In this document: in pieces, positions 36,201-51,200 of the stretch
How positions within the stretch are numbered: position 1 is the stretch's first letter
How the letters are laid out: every line of letters starts with the position of its first letter
DNA from: Euptelea pleiosperma
Taxonomy: Eukaryota; Streptophyta; Magnoliopsida; Ranunculales; Eupteleaceae
DNA length: 64,000 nt
Direction: 5' to 3'
Assembly (NCBI GenBank): GCA_035048495.1
Contig: CM068546.1
Location: 11,662,435-11,726,434, forward strand
The notes under the pieces: model-generated
Told to the model about the DNA's origin: nothing
The model's input: only the letters and a program-made list of their open reading frames with translations
Databases searched by the model: none
Translations under genes and position numbers: made by a program

Positions 36201-39200
36201 TGTTTTACATGTTCCCAATTTCACATCTAATCTCTTATCTGTTGGTGTTCTTACCAAATCTTTGCATTGCAGTGTGACTTTCTTTCCTTCATACCGTGTC
36301 TTTCAGGACCTCGAGACGAGGAGGACGATTGGCACTGGACATGAAGCTGGTGGCCTGTACCTTCTTGATGGACGACCTTCTGAGCTCACAGCACTGCAGT
36401 CTTCACCTAGTAGTAGTAGGAGTAGCATAGAGTCTGTTTTATGTTGGCATGCCCGTCTGGGACATGTTTCGTTTCAGTATCTCAAACTTTTGTTTCCAGC
36501 TTTATTTGCTTCAGTTTTGTTATCTGACTTGCATTGTGAGACATGTGAGCTTTCAAAACACTGTCGATCTACTTATCTTTCAAGAGGTAATCGAACATCT
36601 ATTTCTTTTGATCTTGTGCATTCTGATGAATGGGGTCCTTCCCCTGTGGTTTCTATTTTTGGCTTCCGCTATTTTGTTATTTTTGTTGATGATCGATGCA
36701 CTTGGGTTTATCCTATGAAAACCAAAGATGAAGTTCATTCCATCTTTAAGGGTTTTCATAAGATGATCCTAACTCAGTTTGATGCCTCCATCAAGGTCTT
36801 TCGTTCTGACCAGGATGGAGAGTATATGTATGGGGGACTCCAACATTATTTTTTAGACCATGGGATTTGTCACCAAAATTCTTGCAGCTACACCCCTCAA
36901 CAAAATGGTGTAGCTGAAAGAAAGATGCGGCATCTGACTGAGGTAGCTCGATCTCTTCTGATCGGCTCCAAAGTCCCCAAATCCTATTGGTCGAATGTTG
37001 TTTTGACCGTCGCTTATTTGACTAACAGAATGCCCTCCCGTGTTCTGAACTTTAAGTCTCCACTACAAGTCCTTACTCCCAATGCATCCCTCTTCGCAGT
37101 CCCTCCTCACATCTTTGGGTGTGTATGCTATGTGCACATTCTCGGTCCTCATCGTACCAAACTCGATCTCAATGCACTTAAATGTGTCTTTCTGGGTTAC
37201 TCTTATTCCCATAAAGGGTATAAGTGTTACCATCCCTCCACGGGAAAGAAATTTATTTCCATGGATGTCACATTTCGTGAGGATCTACCTTTTTTCTCCG
37301 CCCCTCTTCAGGGGGAGAGTAGTAGTGAAGAGAGATGTGATGTTCCTCTTCCTGCAATATTACTCTCTTCTCCCTCTCTTGAGTTTGAGAGGCCACAGAT
37401 TACTCTACCTGCTACTATGATTGATAGTGCTCCTGGTACTCAGAAGGAGCTCCGAGTCTATCATAGAAGGGAGAAAGCCACAGCTGATCCAGCACTAGTG
37501 GTACCATCCTCGGATCAAAGTAATCCTTCTCTCTCTATACCTGTCATTTCTCCTTCTACTGATGCGTCTGATCTTCCCATTGCTTTACGAAAAGGAGTCA
37601 GAAGTTGCACTTAGCATCCTTTGAGCCATTTTGTCTCGTATGATGCCTTGTCTCCCTCCTATTCCTTTCCACCATTCCTATTCTTTCTTCTGTGGCAGAA
37701 GGTTTGGCTCAACCAAGGTGGAAAGCTGCTATGATAGAGGAAATGAGAGCTCTTGACAAGAATGGGACATGGGAACTTGTTGATTTGCCAAGAGGCAAGA
37801 AACCTGTGGGTTGCAGATGGGTGTTCACAGTCAAATATCAGGCAGACGGGTCAGTTGAGAAGTACAAGGCAAGATTAGTTGCCAAGGGGTACACTCGACC
37901 TATGGGATTGACTATGTGGAGACCTTTGCTCCAGTGGCCAAAATGAACTCCATCAGGGTGCTGTTGTCCCTGGTAGCAAATCAAATGTGGCCTCTGCATC
38001 AATTGGATGTGAAGAATGCATTCCTTCATGGCGATCTACATGAAGAAGTCTACATGGTACCTCTTCCTGGATTCACTCCACCAGGGAATAGTAGCAAGGT
38101 GTGTCGACTGAAGAAAGCCCTCTATGGGCTAAAGCAATCTCCACGAGCATGGTTTGAGAGGTTCACCCTAGCTGTGAAGAAGCTGGGTTACACTCAGAGT
38201 CAAGCAGATCACACCCTGTTTGTGAAGCATCAAGGGAAGCACACCACTGCCCTCATTGTTTATGTTGATGACATCATTCTCACAGGGAATGATGCAGAAG
38301 AGGTGGCTACGCTGAAGCGTCGGTTAGCAGAGGAGTTTGAAACCAAGGATCTAGGATCTCTCAAGTACTTCCTAGGTATCGAAGTTGCAAGATCAAGTCA
38401 GGGGATCTTTATCTCTCAGAGGAAGTATATCTTAGATTTGTTGAAGGACTCAGGCAAGTTGGGTACCAAGCCAGTGGAAACTCCTATAGAACAGAACCAC
38501 CAGTTGGCCGATGTCAGTGGTGAGCCACTACAGGATGTAGGCAGCTTTCAGAGATTAGTTGGGAGACTAATCTATCTCTCTCTGACTAGACCAGATATTG
38601 CCTATGCAATGAGTATGATCAGTCAGTATATGCACTCACCTAGAGGTGTTCATCTAGAAGCTGCATATCGGATCTTGAGGTATCTCAAGTCTGCTCCTGG
38701 TAGAGGTCTTCTTTTTGAGAAGAATGGCCACATGCGTATAGAGGCATATATGGATGCAAACTGGGCAGGTTCCAAAGATGATCGGCGATCTACTTCAGGG
38801 TATTGCACCCTTGTTGGGGGCAATCTGGTCACTTGGAGGAGCAAGAAGCAACCAGTTGTTGCTAGATCTAGTGCTGAAGCCGAATTCAGGGCAATGGCTC
38901 ATGGCCTGTGTGAGATGCTCTGGTTTAAGGTGTTGGTCGCTGAACTTGGCTTTCCAGTTTCAGGGTCTGTGAGCTTGTACTGTGACAACAAGGCCGCCAT
39001 CAGCATTGCTCATAATCCTGTTCAGCATGATCGCGCCAAGCACATTGAGGTGGACCGCCACTTCATTAGAGAGAAGATTGTCTCTGGAGCAGTATGCACT
39101 CCTTTTGTGAAGACTGATGAACAAGTTGCAGATATTTTCACTAAGGGCGTACCCAGTTGGCAACTACATAAGTGTTTGTGCAAGTTGGGCATGAAAGATA

Positions 39201-42200
39201 TTTATGCACCAACTTGAGGGGGAGTGTTATCATATACGTATTTACGTATTTCCATGTATGAAGGGTATATCTGTAAATACCTCCTTAGAGGGGTATACTT
39301 GTCTTTGTTATTTGGGTTTTAAATAAATAAGATTTATGGAGTCATAGTGACTTAATCACTTGACATCCTTTTCTTCTCTTCCATCTCTCTTCATCCTAAA
39401 CCTTAACCTAACCCTAAATCAGAGATTCAATTCAAGCCACCATCGTCATGTCCATTGCCAATCGTCTGCCTCAACTCCAGATCCTAAAACACACAATGAG
39501 AAAGAAAAACAGGTTATACTGCAATTAAGACTCTTTGTAAGACTACTAACAGAAAGCAAGTTAGCACCCCTCGGGGGGATAGAAGCGGTCGGCCCTTATC
39601 CCATTCCACTAAGTGCACCCCCACGTGGGGCCCACAATCCAACAAATCCAACACATAGTTGACAAACTTCTTAGGTGTACTTAGACACACTTCTTTCCCG
39701 TTGACGAAGAAACAAGAAGCATTGGTACAAGGACTGTGCATAGTCAACGTGAAGGAATTAGGCTCATAGCTTGCTCTTCATTTTCTCCCAATTTTAAATC
39801 CGGGACTTGTCATATTGCTCTCACATTCTCCTCAATTGTTGCCACCAAATGAGTGCATAGCCTTTCAGCCTGGTTGCTACAATTCCAGTTTCTTTTCTTA
39901 TGGTAAAATTTCTATTCGAAGATGGTGTCAATGGTGTTCAACATGTCCACAAACTCATCTGGTTGAACCTTTCCATGAAATTCCGGCACATCCACTTGAA
40001 TACTACAATCAGTTCCTTTAAGGGCATGAACAAGACAGTCTTCTAATGACATTTCTAGCCCATTTCGTTGCTGAAAGAAGGAATTCTCGTTCTCGGAAGG
40101 GTTACCATCATCAAAGATCGAACCCCTTTCCGATTGATTTCGGTGTTTCAATTCTTGCTGTAATTCTATTTGCATTTGCAATGCCTCAAACTCTTCAAGG
40201 GAAGGAATGTTGCATGCTCCACGACCCCACGTAGCTCGTCCTCTTGCTGCCATCGCGACTCCTCAAACGAATTGGTGCTAAGAAGATACCTACTATGCTA
40301 CCAATTTGATGCAAATAGATTAGGGGATAGGTGTGTTGATTTAGTTTGAAGGAAAACCAACAAAAAGACTTAGTTGTTTTGAGTAGGAAACAAGCAAACT
40401 CATCAAGTAATCTCACAAGAGATGACCAAAGTGAAGAACCAACTTTCATTCAAAATTCAAAGTTGTTAAAGGGGGAGGGGGGAACATCCAGTCCTCTTTG
40501 GACTCTCATAAAGCAATAAAAACAAGCAACAACTATCAACAAACAATAAAGACCATAAACTAAGAACTAGGTAGCTTAACAAATTCTAGGATTTCTGATG
40601 CTTGACTATCACTCCACATGCAACCTATGATGCCTGGATATGGATATGGATACGGACACGGATACGGAAGCGGGGATACGACTCGACATTTTCCAAAATC
40701 AAGGACACGGATACGGGTACGAGTATCCTATTTTGTAGTTCAAAATTTTTATTTTTTCTAATTTTTTCAACTTTTTATGAAGGATATGTGGGGATATGTG
40801 TCGGTGGAGTGTCCGTGTCGACACGACACTTGTACGAGGCACTAGTACAAGTATCCGGGTATCATAGCATGCAACTATCATTCTGCATACAAGAGACTAC
40901 AACTTCACATGCATTTTTGTTGTTTAGTGAATTAATATCGCTTGACTTGACTTGACCCATATCCCACTAGACCTTTGGAGTTTCATGGGCCCAAGTATTG
41001 GGCCAACCCATGACCCACATCATGTCCAGCCCAGTCCATCACTTCTTTGGTTGGATTGGCCTGCACAAATAATGGATTTGGGCCCACGTTTTGGACATAT
41101 GCTGCTGAGAAAATCTTCGTGCTTGCTTGTCACATCTTGGACAATTGCATCATTTTTGTTCCCTTTTTGGACCCTACCATACTTTTCTTCTAAATCCTTG
41201 TGCATTATTTGTCAAGTCCTCAATGTAACTTGTGAGTTGTTCTTTTTTAGATTCTTAAGAGTATATTGAACCTCTAATTTGGTTCTTTTTAAATAATATG
41301 CAGTGTGTTTCTCTTTCTTAATTAAGATGATCTTATAGTTTTGAGCAGTGTGCAACCAATGATAGCTTTCTTAATCCTTTTTAAATCACTTTTTGGTTAC
41401 GGTTGGATGCTTATATCCTTATACATGTATTAACCAATGCACATCATTACAGATTTTTGTGAGCCTTGTCCAAATAATGGAGAATGTTTTAAAGGCAACT
41501 TGGAATGTGTTCGTGGGTATAAAAAGCATGGGAGATTATGCGTTGAAGATGGAGAAATTAATCAAACAGCTAAGAAACTTGTGTGTCCTTAACAATCTCA
41601 TTTTTTCTGACCCATTGAATTGTAATTTGAGATGATGGAAAAATCTCCAAGAATTTCTAATTATAATTATTGTATTATGCAAATGCAGTCAGAATCGGTT
41701 GAACATCATGTCTGTGAAGAATACGTTCGGTTTTTGTGTGATAGGATTGGGACAATTTGGGTCTGTATCATTACTATCCTCCAAATTTCATACGGCAAAG
41801 ATGTAGGAATTTTCTATATGAATATTGTATGCACATAGATCAGTGGTAATACTTGAAAAACATCTGCCATCAATATCTGTAGCTTTAACTATACGTTTTC
41901 TTTTCAGGTTCAGGAGGCAGAAATGTGGAGGGAACTTGATGAACTAAAGTTGAAGGAAAATTTTGGCTTGAAGAATGAGTCTTACATGTATACGAAACAA
42001 AAGGCAATGGAGACCGTTGAAAGCTCATTGGAGATACAGACAGATTTACATGGGTATGCTTTTTCTTCTTATTATTATTTTAATCTTCACTTGTACAAAA
42101 TGCTCAAAACGGTTAGTCAATTGACTGGGTTTGCCACCATATTTGTGCATTCATTTTATCTGTGCACTATCCTATTGTTGATGGAAAGAAGGAGATCTCT

Positions 42201-45200
42201 GTTGAAGCAAAGCTCTTCGAGATCAGAGAGGTCTGGGGTGGTAATATTAGACGAATTGTGATCACTGAGAGAAGTAAGAAGAGGAGAGAGGAGTTGTCCT
42301 TGCTTATTGAAGAGTGTCTTTGGTTCTCCAAAGCCCTGTTAGACATTTCCAAGGGCAAATCGGCAAATCCAGTAAACCCTTCTGGAGAAGAACCCAACAT
42401 TTTGGGAGAACCAAAATTGTTGAGGAGAAATCCAATGAGAGAGGGAGGTACATTAGGCTCACAGATTTCACTCCTAAAAGATGCAATAACACCCTCATTT
42501 TCCCGGTAGGCTAAGACGGTATTGGATCGCATTTCATGATGGAATCTTTGCTATCTTGGGTAGAGCCAACGAATACAGTTGGACAGGCGAAGGGAGTACT
42601 ACCTAAGCCGGTAGGATCCTCTCTCATGGGTACTGGCTCTAATGTTACAGGAGAAATCAAGGTCTTTGAAGGAATAAGGAGGCTTAAAACCGTGTATTCT
42701 GAGTCCACCTTTGGGGCGTTTGGTCGTTGGAGCATGGTGGTGTGGTGTGAAGCCTCCTGTGATAATCCCCCATGGTCGGACTTTAAAGTAGCTCTTGTAG
42801 AGATTATTACCTCTCCTTCCGATGTGCGACTCTTCCCCATGAGTTGCAGAAAGTGCATTTTCTTTGCAGCCGATAGAAAGGTTTTATTGTACTTGTGTAA
42901 TTTGGGTTCTCTGAGGGTATGTGAGGAATTGATATCCATCTCTAGATGATGGCCTAACGCGAACTGTCTCCCTGGGTGCTGGTTCAAGGGACCGGCGTGG
43001 ATGTGTATTTGTGGCCTACCTTTCCACCTCTGATCTCCTTGCCTCTTTAAATTAGTTGGCGACTTAGCCGGTGGGTTTGTGGAGGTAGATAGGAGGTCTG
43101 CCGTTTTTGCTGACCTTAGCGATGTTAGATTGAAGGTGCAAGTAGCCCTTGATATCCCTAGAGTTATTCGAGTATCCGAGAAAGGGATCAGATATTCCGT
43201 CTTTGTGGACACAGACGAACCTCTGGTGGCTGGTTCTCTTTTGAGGGCAAACATGGGGTCGTCTAGTTTGGATGTTTCTTCGATTTGGTCAGACAAATCT
43301 TTGGGAGTTAACCCACTTGGTGTCTGTGTTAGTAGATCTTGGAAGGTGAAGAATGTTTCCAGAGAGCAGCCTGATAAATGTCTTCTGTTGAAGGAGAGCA
43401 GTGGAGAATATGATAACGTGTCCCTTCCTGTCAATGTGGCAGGCACAGAGTTTTCCTCTGTGGTTGAGGTGGTGGTAGGCAAATACTTGGACAATTCTGA
43501 GGTGTGGGGCCCCATAGGACTCACGAGACCCATTTGGGGGAGGGTTTTAGGGGTAGATATTAATAAATCTGTCTTTGGGGCCACACACCAAGTAAGGAAG
43601 TTTCCTTATAGTGGTAGGTGGGGGGAAGAGTTCTCGAGTGTTGACATCTGGCAGATTTCGAATAAAGCTATCAGATGATAGGGGTTAGGTCCCTCTCTTT
43701 TGATGGGGAATTTCGTTTGTTTGCTAACAAGGCCATTTCATCCTGATGGACTAGACCCTGTTATCATTGTAGATATCTCAAACTGCATCGGTTTCCTCAG
43801 TATATTTATCAGGAAAAATGATTTAGTCGGACTAGCGATGCCATTACTATTCAAAGGCTGAACCATAGTTTGTCATGTGGCCCTAATGATCCCATGTGGC
43901 AAGGCAACAGTGGGAATTTAGATGAAATCGAGTTCAGTCCTGATGCCACGTCGTCGTCTAATGGGCAGTGTATAAGCGCTAAGATGGCTATATTTCCTCT
44001 ATTGACCCTAGAGGTCCTCTTTCTTGAAAAAACATTTGCTGTCCCCCTGGGGACTTCAAAATTTGAAGTTCCCTCCCAACAATCCCATGTGGAGCTCACT
44101 TTAGGGCCCACTGACCTTTTGGATGTTTGCTCCACCTCTTAGTGGACCTACATACCAAATATCAGCTTGATCAATGATTTCTAACAGTTAAATATTAGCA
44201 TCTAAAAACCAATGTTCAAATCCAACAGCTAAAAATTATGCTATTAAAAGGCTAAATCCAATGGCTAGAAATCATCGATTAAACTGATTTTTGTTGTGTA
44301 GGTCCATCAAGAAGTGAACCAAACATCCAAAAGGTCAGTGGGCCCTAAAGTGTTCTCCACCTTGCATTTTGGGAGGGGAACATCAAACTCGGACTCCCTC
44401 TTTCTTATGCGTCAGCGTTATTTCCATTCCACAGTACTACAGCTATCAAGGGTGTAATAACTCCAATTTATCGCCACCTTTTTCCGGGGATGAGCTGATA
44501 GAATATAGAAGTGTGGGTATCGCAGTCTAAATCAGTTTCACCTTATGCTGCTATTGTGGTGTCTGTGCACAAGACTCGTGCTTCAGGATATAATATTGGT
44601 AGACAATTTAAATCACATGAGTGCTTTTATTGGGGTCAAGTTGGGATATGCAAATGGAGGCTTCGCTGATGAGAATAGTACATTTGATGGTGGCACGCCT
44701 GAGGAAGATGGAGAACAGACAGATTTACTTCAGTTGACAGAGATGACAGTGGAAACCAAAATTTTATTCTCTGTAATTCCGAATAAGATCTACAACCACA
44801 ATAGAGGGGAGAGCCATGGGGCATTAGAGGAGATTGATTCCAGGGAAGGCTGTCATTGTTCTCTGAGGAGTAAGGGGTGACCAGGGAAAGCATCATAGAC
44901 ATTAATGGAGAGGGTGCTGAAGTCTATAAGCGTAAAGATACTCGGCTCTTCAGGTTTTCATAGATTGTTCTCTCTACTGTGATTTCGACAGAAGCTAATA
45001 CTTATCATTGGTTAATATTTAATATCTTCGATATGGATTATTCCTGGGGTTGTCCTATGGATGGTCAAGAGGAAGTTGTGCCAAAGTTACTCAAATCTGT
45101 ACTGGAAAGAGAGCATTCTTATATGTGATGATACCTCAATCAATGGGGAGATAGAGTTACATTAGGGACTCCTTTGTAATTTGCAGTCAGATGCTGGTAA

Positions 45201-48200
45201 TAACGTAGATGAGCTAAATAAATCTATTTCAGTGTCACATTAGGGACGATTTCCAAAGCTGGAAAGAGAACTCCAGGGTTTGGCTTGCCAATTAAGCTTT
45301 GTTGGGTATTATTTAGAAGGAAATTGTAGAAAAGGGTGGATATTTAATTGTCCCAAATGAAGCTAATTTTTTTTTTCTTGGAATGTTAGAGGTCTGGGAA
45401 ATAGAGATGAGAGATTGTTAAAAGTCTGATTAGAAGATGAGAGGCAAACATTGTGGTTGTTAGAAGTAAAGTCCTAGGGTTTAAGAGAAGAAAGAGAAGA
45501 GAGAAAGAGAGAGAGTCACGAACTAGGGTAGTTCGGCCTCCTCATGTTGATATATATACTATTCACTTAAGTGGCGTAAGCCCACTTACAATAATAGAAC
45601 ATATGGGCCGAACACTCTACATAAAGCCCATCTATATAATATAAACATAAAGGAAATAAACTAAGAATTCTAACACTCCCCCTCAAGCTGGAGCATACAA
45701 ATCAAACATGCCCAACTTGGTACATAGAGTAGAAAAGGGATTGCTATGAAAGGCCTTTGTAAGAACATCTCACAACTGATCTGCTGACTTGATATAAGGA
45801 GTGATGATCCGTTTAATGCCATGTCACGGATAAAATGACAATCAACCTTGATGTGCTTTGTCCGCTCATGAAACACTGGATTGCTAGCAATATAGCTAGC
45901 AACCTGATTCTCACAAAACATAGGCATTTGAGAAGGAACCTCAAATCCCATCTCCTTAAGAAGGGACTGAATCCATAACATCTCACATACGGTGTCGGCC
46001 ATAGCCCTATATTTTGCTTCAGCACTTGAGCAAGCGACCACATTCTGCTTCTTAGTACACCAAGTCACCAAATTACCACCAACAAATGTACAGTAACCTG
46101 AAGTAGACCGATGATCTGTACGAGTACCAGCCCAATCAGCATCAGAGAAACCAATAATAACTAAAGTCTGTGTTGGTCGATACAACAACCCTTTGCCTAA
46201 TGACCCCTTTAGATAGCGCAAAATCCGAAAAACGGCATCCCAATGTGGCTGTCGTGGGGCATGATAAACTGACTAACTATGCCAACAACAAAGGTGATGT
46301 TTGGACGAGTGACAGTAAGGTAAATCAGCTTCCCAACTAACTGACAATAACGACTAACATCAGCATAAACCTCCTTCTGTCCAACATCGGGCTTAACAGC
46401 GGGATCCATAGAAGTATCAACCAGCTTATAGCCTAACGTACCTGTCTCAGATAAGAAGTCCAACACATACTTGCGTTGAGAAAGGTTAATACCAGTTTTC
46501 GAACGAACAACCTCGATGCAAAGAAAGTAACGGAGGAAACCCAAATCCTTAGTATGAAATTGCGTAGACAAATGAGTCTTCAAGCCTGAAATACCATGAG
46601 TCACTTCCGGATTGGTGATAATGATGTCCTCTACATACACAATCAGAACAATAACACTAACGGAAGACCGTCTGAGAGAAATCAAATGATCGGAAGTGGA
46701 GCGTAGAACACCATAACCGAGCACAATCGAGTTGAACTTATCAAACCATGCTCAAGGCGACTGTTTCAAACCATAATTAGCTTTCGGTATGCGACAAACC
46801 AATTGAGTCTGACTAAAAGGAACATACCCAGGCGGTTGCTCCATATAAACCTCTTCTTGTAAGTCCCCATACAGGAAGACATTCTTTATATCCAGCTAAT
46901 ATAAAGTCCAATCACAACATACCGCCATAGAAGAATTCTAACAGAATTCAGCCGAGCCACCGAAGAAAAAGTCTCAAAATAATCCACACCAAATGTCTAA
47001 GTATACCCTTCGGCGACCAAGCGCGCCTTTAAGCACTCAACATATCCATCGAGAAAATACTTGGTGTACACCAATCGACATCTAACAGTTTGCTTCCCTG
47101 GAGGAAGTGGAGTAAGATCCCAAGTTCGATTATGATGAAGAGCAACCATCTCCTCATCCATAGCCAATTTCCAACCAAGAGAAGACTGGGCTTGCATATA
47201 ACAAGTGAAAACAAAAATAGCAGACAAGGAGAAAGTAAAACTCCGAAAGGTAGGAGACACACGAAGAAGTGAAACAAAGTAAGCAATGGGATGTTTAGTG
47301 CACATGCGGGTACCTTTCCTTAAGGCAATCGGTAAGTCGATTGCGGAAACATGGGAGGGAGTAGAAGCAGGAACCTCAGGCTAAGACGATGATAGGTCAG
47401 GGGTGTGAGTAGTAGGAGGTAGACCCTGTCTATCAGGCACAACTTCACGCGATCCAGTGCGCTCATAAACATTGATTGGAGCATCTGTGGAAGCATCTGG
47501 GGAAATAACTAGTATAATATGAGTAGGGACCGTAGTAGGTAATGAACTAGCAAACTCACATTGACAAAGTGACACAAGATCCGAATCATAAGACTCCCCA
47601 CGAGACGAAAAAATTAGTAGACTTAAAAGGTGACATCAGCACTGATATAATAACGACGGGATGCTAGACAATAACAACGGTACTCCTTTCTGAGTACAAG
47701 AGTAGCCCAAAAATATACACTTAACAGAGTGAGGAGAAAGCTTATCATAACCAGAACCAAGCACATGAACAAAAGACAGCCAAATACTCGAGGAGGCACA
47801 TTAAATTGATGGACATTAGGATATAAAAAAGAAAAAAAGGAGAATGACCATCTAGAACTGACGACGGCATACGGTTAATAAGGTGACAGGCTGTGAAGAC
47901 AACATCATCCCAATAAGGCTTCGGGACATGCATAGGAAACATAAGGGTACCAGCAACATCCAATAGATGACGGTGCTTATGCTCCACAACACTATTTTGT
48001 TGGGAGGTATGAGCACAAGAAATCTGATGGATCATGCCTCAATCAGAACAAAAGGTTTGGATAGAGGCTTGCATGTATTCAAGAGCATTATCGGAACGAA
48101 TTATTTTAATAGGCTTGCCAAGCTGAATAGATATCTCATTATAAAATGTGGTAAAAACAGGGTAATTTAGAGTGACCTTTTAACAAAAATAGCCATGTCA

Positions 48201-51200
48201 TTCTAGAATAATCATCCACAAACACAACAAAATAATGAAAACCAGATAAACATTTTATTCTTGAAGGATCCCAAATATCCGTGTGGATTACATCAAAAGG
48301 ACTAGACTTATGACTCTCAATACGACGCGGAAAAGAACTACGGTGATGCTTGCCTAACTGACAAGCTTCACATTCTAAAACGGACATTGGACTCAACTTA
48401 GGTATGACACGGCGTAAATTAGACAATGAAAGATGACTCAAACGAAAATGCCATTGAAGTGGCGACACAATTGCAATCATCGCAGATGCAAGTGCACCAA
48501 GATCCAGGTAATATAAACCATCATTCTCATGCCCCAAACCAATCATCTTCTTTATCTTGAGATCTTAAAAAACACAAGAAGTAGGAGAGAAGGTTATTGT
48601 GCCAAACATGCAGAATTACCTGTATTAGCCATAGTGGCTGTAGGCTGTGAAGAAACTAGCAGTCAACGAATTCAACTTTTGAAGGAGCTGGCTAAGCTGA
48701 GGAATATACTCAGAAGGAACCGCACCAGTGGGTACCTGAGAGGGTGAGTCTGTAAGTGGCTGAGAAGACTCATCAGACGTCTGATTGGCCCAAGCGGGCT
48801 TCTCCCACTTATCCCGACAATACTATTTTCTATGTCTAGAGTAGCCACAATGCGTACACTTCATCTCACCACCCCGACCACCACCATGACCACGTTATAA
48901 GAACCACCACATCCACTACCACCACGACCTCTACGACCATGGGAAGACTCAAACACCACTCGATGTTGTTCCACAACCACATTATAACCAAGGAGTTTTC
49001 ACTTTTCCAATCTTCATACTTCTTATCATCTCGGTGGTGGATCTTCAATGAGAAACTTCAGTTTTTTCTTGGCACACAAACTTTAACGGAGTGAGACCAT
49101 GGAAGGTAGTTGGTGATATTCAACTTCATAGATGTAATCTAAGCACCAATACCATCCCACATAGGAGACTTGCCATTAGCAGAGACACCCGAAGCACTCG
49201 AATTGGCCATCAGGAGGATGTAAAAAATCAACTTTCTCATGTGATGTCATAAAAATCTCAAACAAGAAGCAAACAATCTCTGAAACCAATCTAGGGAGGG
49301 CGGCAAGGGTAGGTAGACACTTGTGTTTTTTGGAAAAATCGGAAACCTAACAGAACTTTGGGAGAGAGATAAGGCGGAAAAAGATCAACTTTTGCTCAGA
49401 GCATTAGAAAATTCCCAAACCTGCTTCAGACAACCCCTAAAAACAAGTTAGGAGGGGCGGCAAGGGCAGGAGAACACTCCACCTTCATGTCTTGGAGAAA
49501 CACAAATTTTAAAATCTCTTCCAATGAGCAAAAACCGAAACCTGCACCTTAGGGTTTCAAAAACATATACGGAAGCTTCTCGACCTTTAGAAACACCAAC
49601 ACCAACTCTCGACCTTTAGAAATACCAACACCAACACCAACTCCAAACACACCCTAGATACACATCTAAGTGTAAACAAACCTCAAACAAACAATCTTTG
49701 AAGTTTTTGTTTGTATCAAAAGCCTCGAAAATTTTATTCCCACTTGAAGAAGATGAAGAAGAAGAAGAAATGATGAGAAAGAAGGAAGGACTAGGGTTCT
49801 TAGGATCAAATATGCTCTGATAACATGTTAGAAGTAAAGTCCTAAGGTTTGAGAGAAGAAAGAGAAGAGAAGAAGACAGAAAGAGAGTCACAAACTAGGG
49901 TAGTTTGGCCTCCTCATGCTGATATATATTTTTCGGTTAAGTGGTGTGGGCCCACTAACATTTATAGAACATATGGGCCCAACTAAAGCCCATCTATATG
50001 ATATAAACATAAAAGGAAATAAACTAAGAACTCTAACAATGGTTATGTAGGAAACTAAGAAACTATGGAAATGCATGTGATGGGGAAGTTGTGGTGTAAG
50101 AGATTTTGGGAGGTGCGATGCGATTTACCACGTTGGGTTCTTTAGGTGGCATCGTTATCATTGAGATAAGAGGGTTATCGATTGTGAATGGGTCTCCAGT
50201 TGGGTACTTTAGGAGCTCGACGGGGCTCTGAAACAAAGTGACCCCGTCACTCCTTTTTTGTTTGTAGTGGCTGTGGAGGCTTTTGGTAGAATGGTGTCCA
50301 AAAGCTGTAGATGATGCAACCTTGGAAGCTTTTGAAGTTGAGAATTAAGGACCTATGATCTCCCATTTGCAATTTGTAGATGACACTTTACTCTTTCTGG
50401 GGTTACCCCATTCTCACATTAGATTCTTAAGACGTCTCTTGTGCTATTTCGAGGCAATATTCAATTTACGGACTAACTTGTCTAATTTTGGGTGAGGGTA
50501 GGGGTAGACATTGAGAATCTTGTTGCTATTCCTAGCTGTTGAGTTGGATGTTTTCCAGTAACATACCTTGGGCTTTCTCTTGGGGCTAATTATCGTTCGA
50601 AGGCTTTATGGGATCAGTTATTGAGAGATTTGGGAGGAGGGCTGCTTGGAAGACTAGATACTTATCTAAAGGGGGAAAGCTTACTTTGATTAAGAACACT
50701 TTATCTTGTCTTCTTGTTCATTTCAGGTCTGTCTTCTCTATACCGATGTGTGTTGTAAACTGCCTAGAGAAGTTGATTAGGGATTTTCTATGGCATGGTG
50801 GGGATGATTCCTTTAGATACCATTTAGTGAATTGGAAGCTAGTTTGCACGTTGAAAAAATATGGAGGTCTAGGAATTAGAATTCTCAAAGTCATGAATAC
50901 GGCTCTCTTAGGTAAATGGCTTTGAAGGTTTGGAGAGGAGACTAGCAACTTTTGGAGGAGGGTGATTGCCGCCGAGGTGGAAGTTCGGTTTTGTGAGGAC
51001 CTGTGTAGTAGAGACGTGTTACTTAAGGAGACATATCTGGTTCTCTTTTCTCTTTTTGATTGGAAGAATCATCTAGTGATTGACTGTTTCAGTTTGGATG
51101 GAGAGTCCCCTTCCTAAAATGGGTCTTAGGAAGAATCTTAACAATTGGGAGATAGATTGTATTTTTAGATTCATATCTGTCATCAATGGTATCTAGTTAT

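Larger units (their letters stand above)
35048..39404 (+). mobile_element. Ty1/copia element copia-2, nearly complete
   Basis: Two LTR copies (35048-35227 and 39225-39404) enclose gag, protease, integrase, RT and RNase H in copia order on the plus strand. The LTRs differ at only three of about 180 positions, so insertion or conversion was fairly recent. The primer site and gag start are deleted: the 5' LTR passes within about 20 bp into mid-gag. Because the true 3' limit of the LTR is lost on the left side, the element may extend slightly beyond 39404. The word CAAGC before the left LTR recurs at 39433, a possible but unproven target duplication. Confidence 0.88.
29066..41452 (+). other. Intron 1 of the MSC gene (12.4 kb), transposon-filled
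   Basis: Phase 1 intron, donor CGG/GTGAGT, acceptor TACAG/AT. It contains copia-3, a copia-B integrase fragment, copia-2, a gypsy gag fragment and a hAT-type element, described separately. The stretches 29066-30200 and 40876-41452 hold no recognised element, apart from two loosely similar GGTTTAA..AGGGGTCTGA blocks at about 29646 and 29918. Confidence 0.85.
45458..50038 (-). mobile_element. Ty1/copia element copia-4, full length, nested in the LINE
   Basis: A 4581-bp minus-strand element with LTRs at 49825-50038 (5') and 45458-45675 (3'), a primer site, a polypurine tract and a near-perfect 5-bp duplication (GTGGT at 45453-45457, ATGGT at 50039-50043). Removing it joins LINE sequence on both sides. 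Domains run gag (about 49300-48700), integrase (48546-47745), RT (47305-46209), RNase H (46221-45670), with many stops. The RT site reads YVED in place of YVDD. The LTRs are visibly more diverged from each other than those of copia-2, so this insertion is older. Confidence 0.92.

Noticed and set aside
42511..43584. 357-codon minus-strand open frame
   Set aside because: It is the antisense of LINE ORF1; composition is Ser/Thr/Pro-rich with no domain, and the plus-strand frames fit the LINE order.
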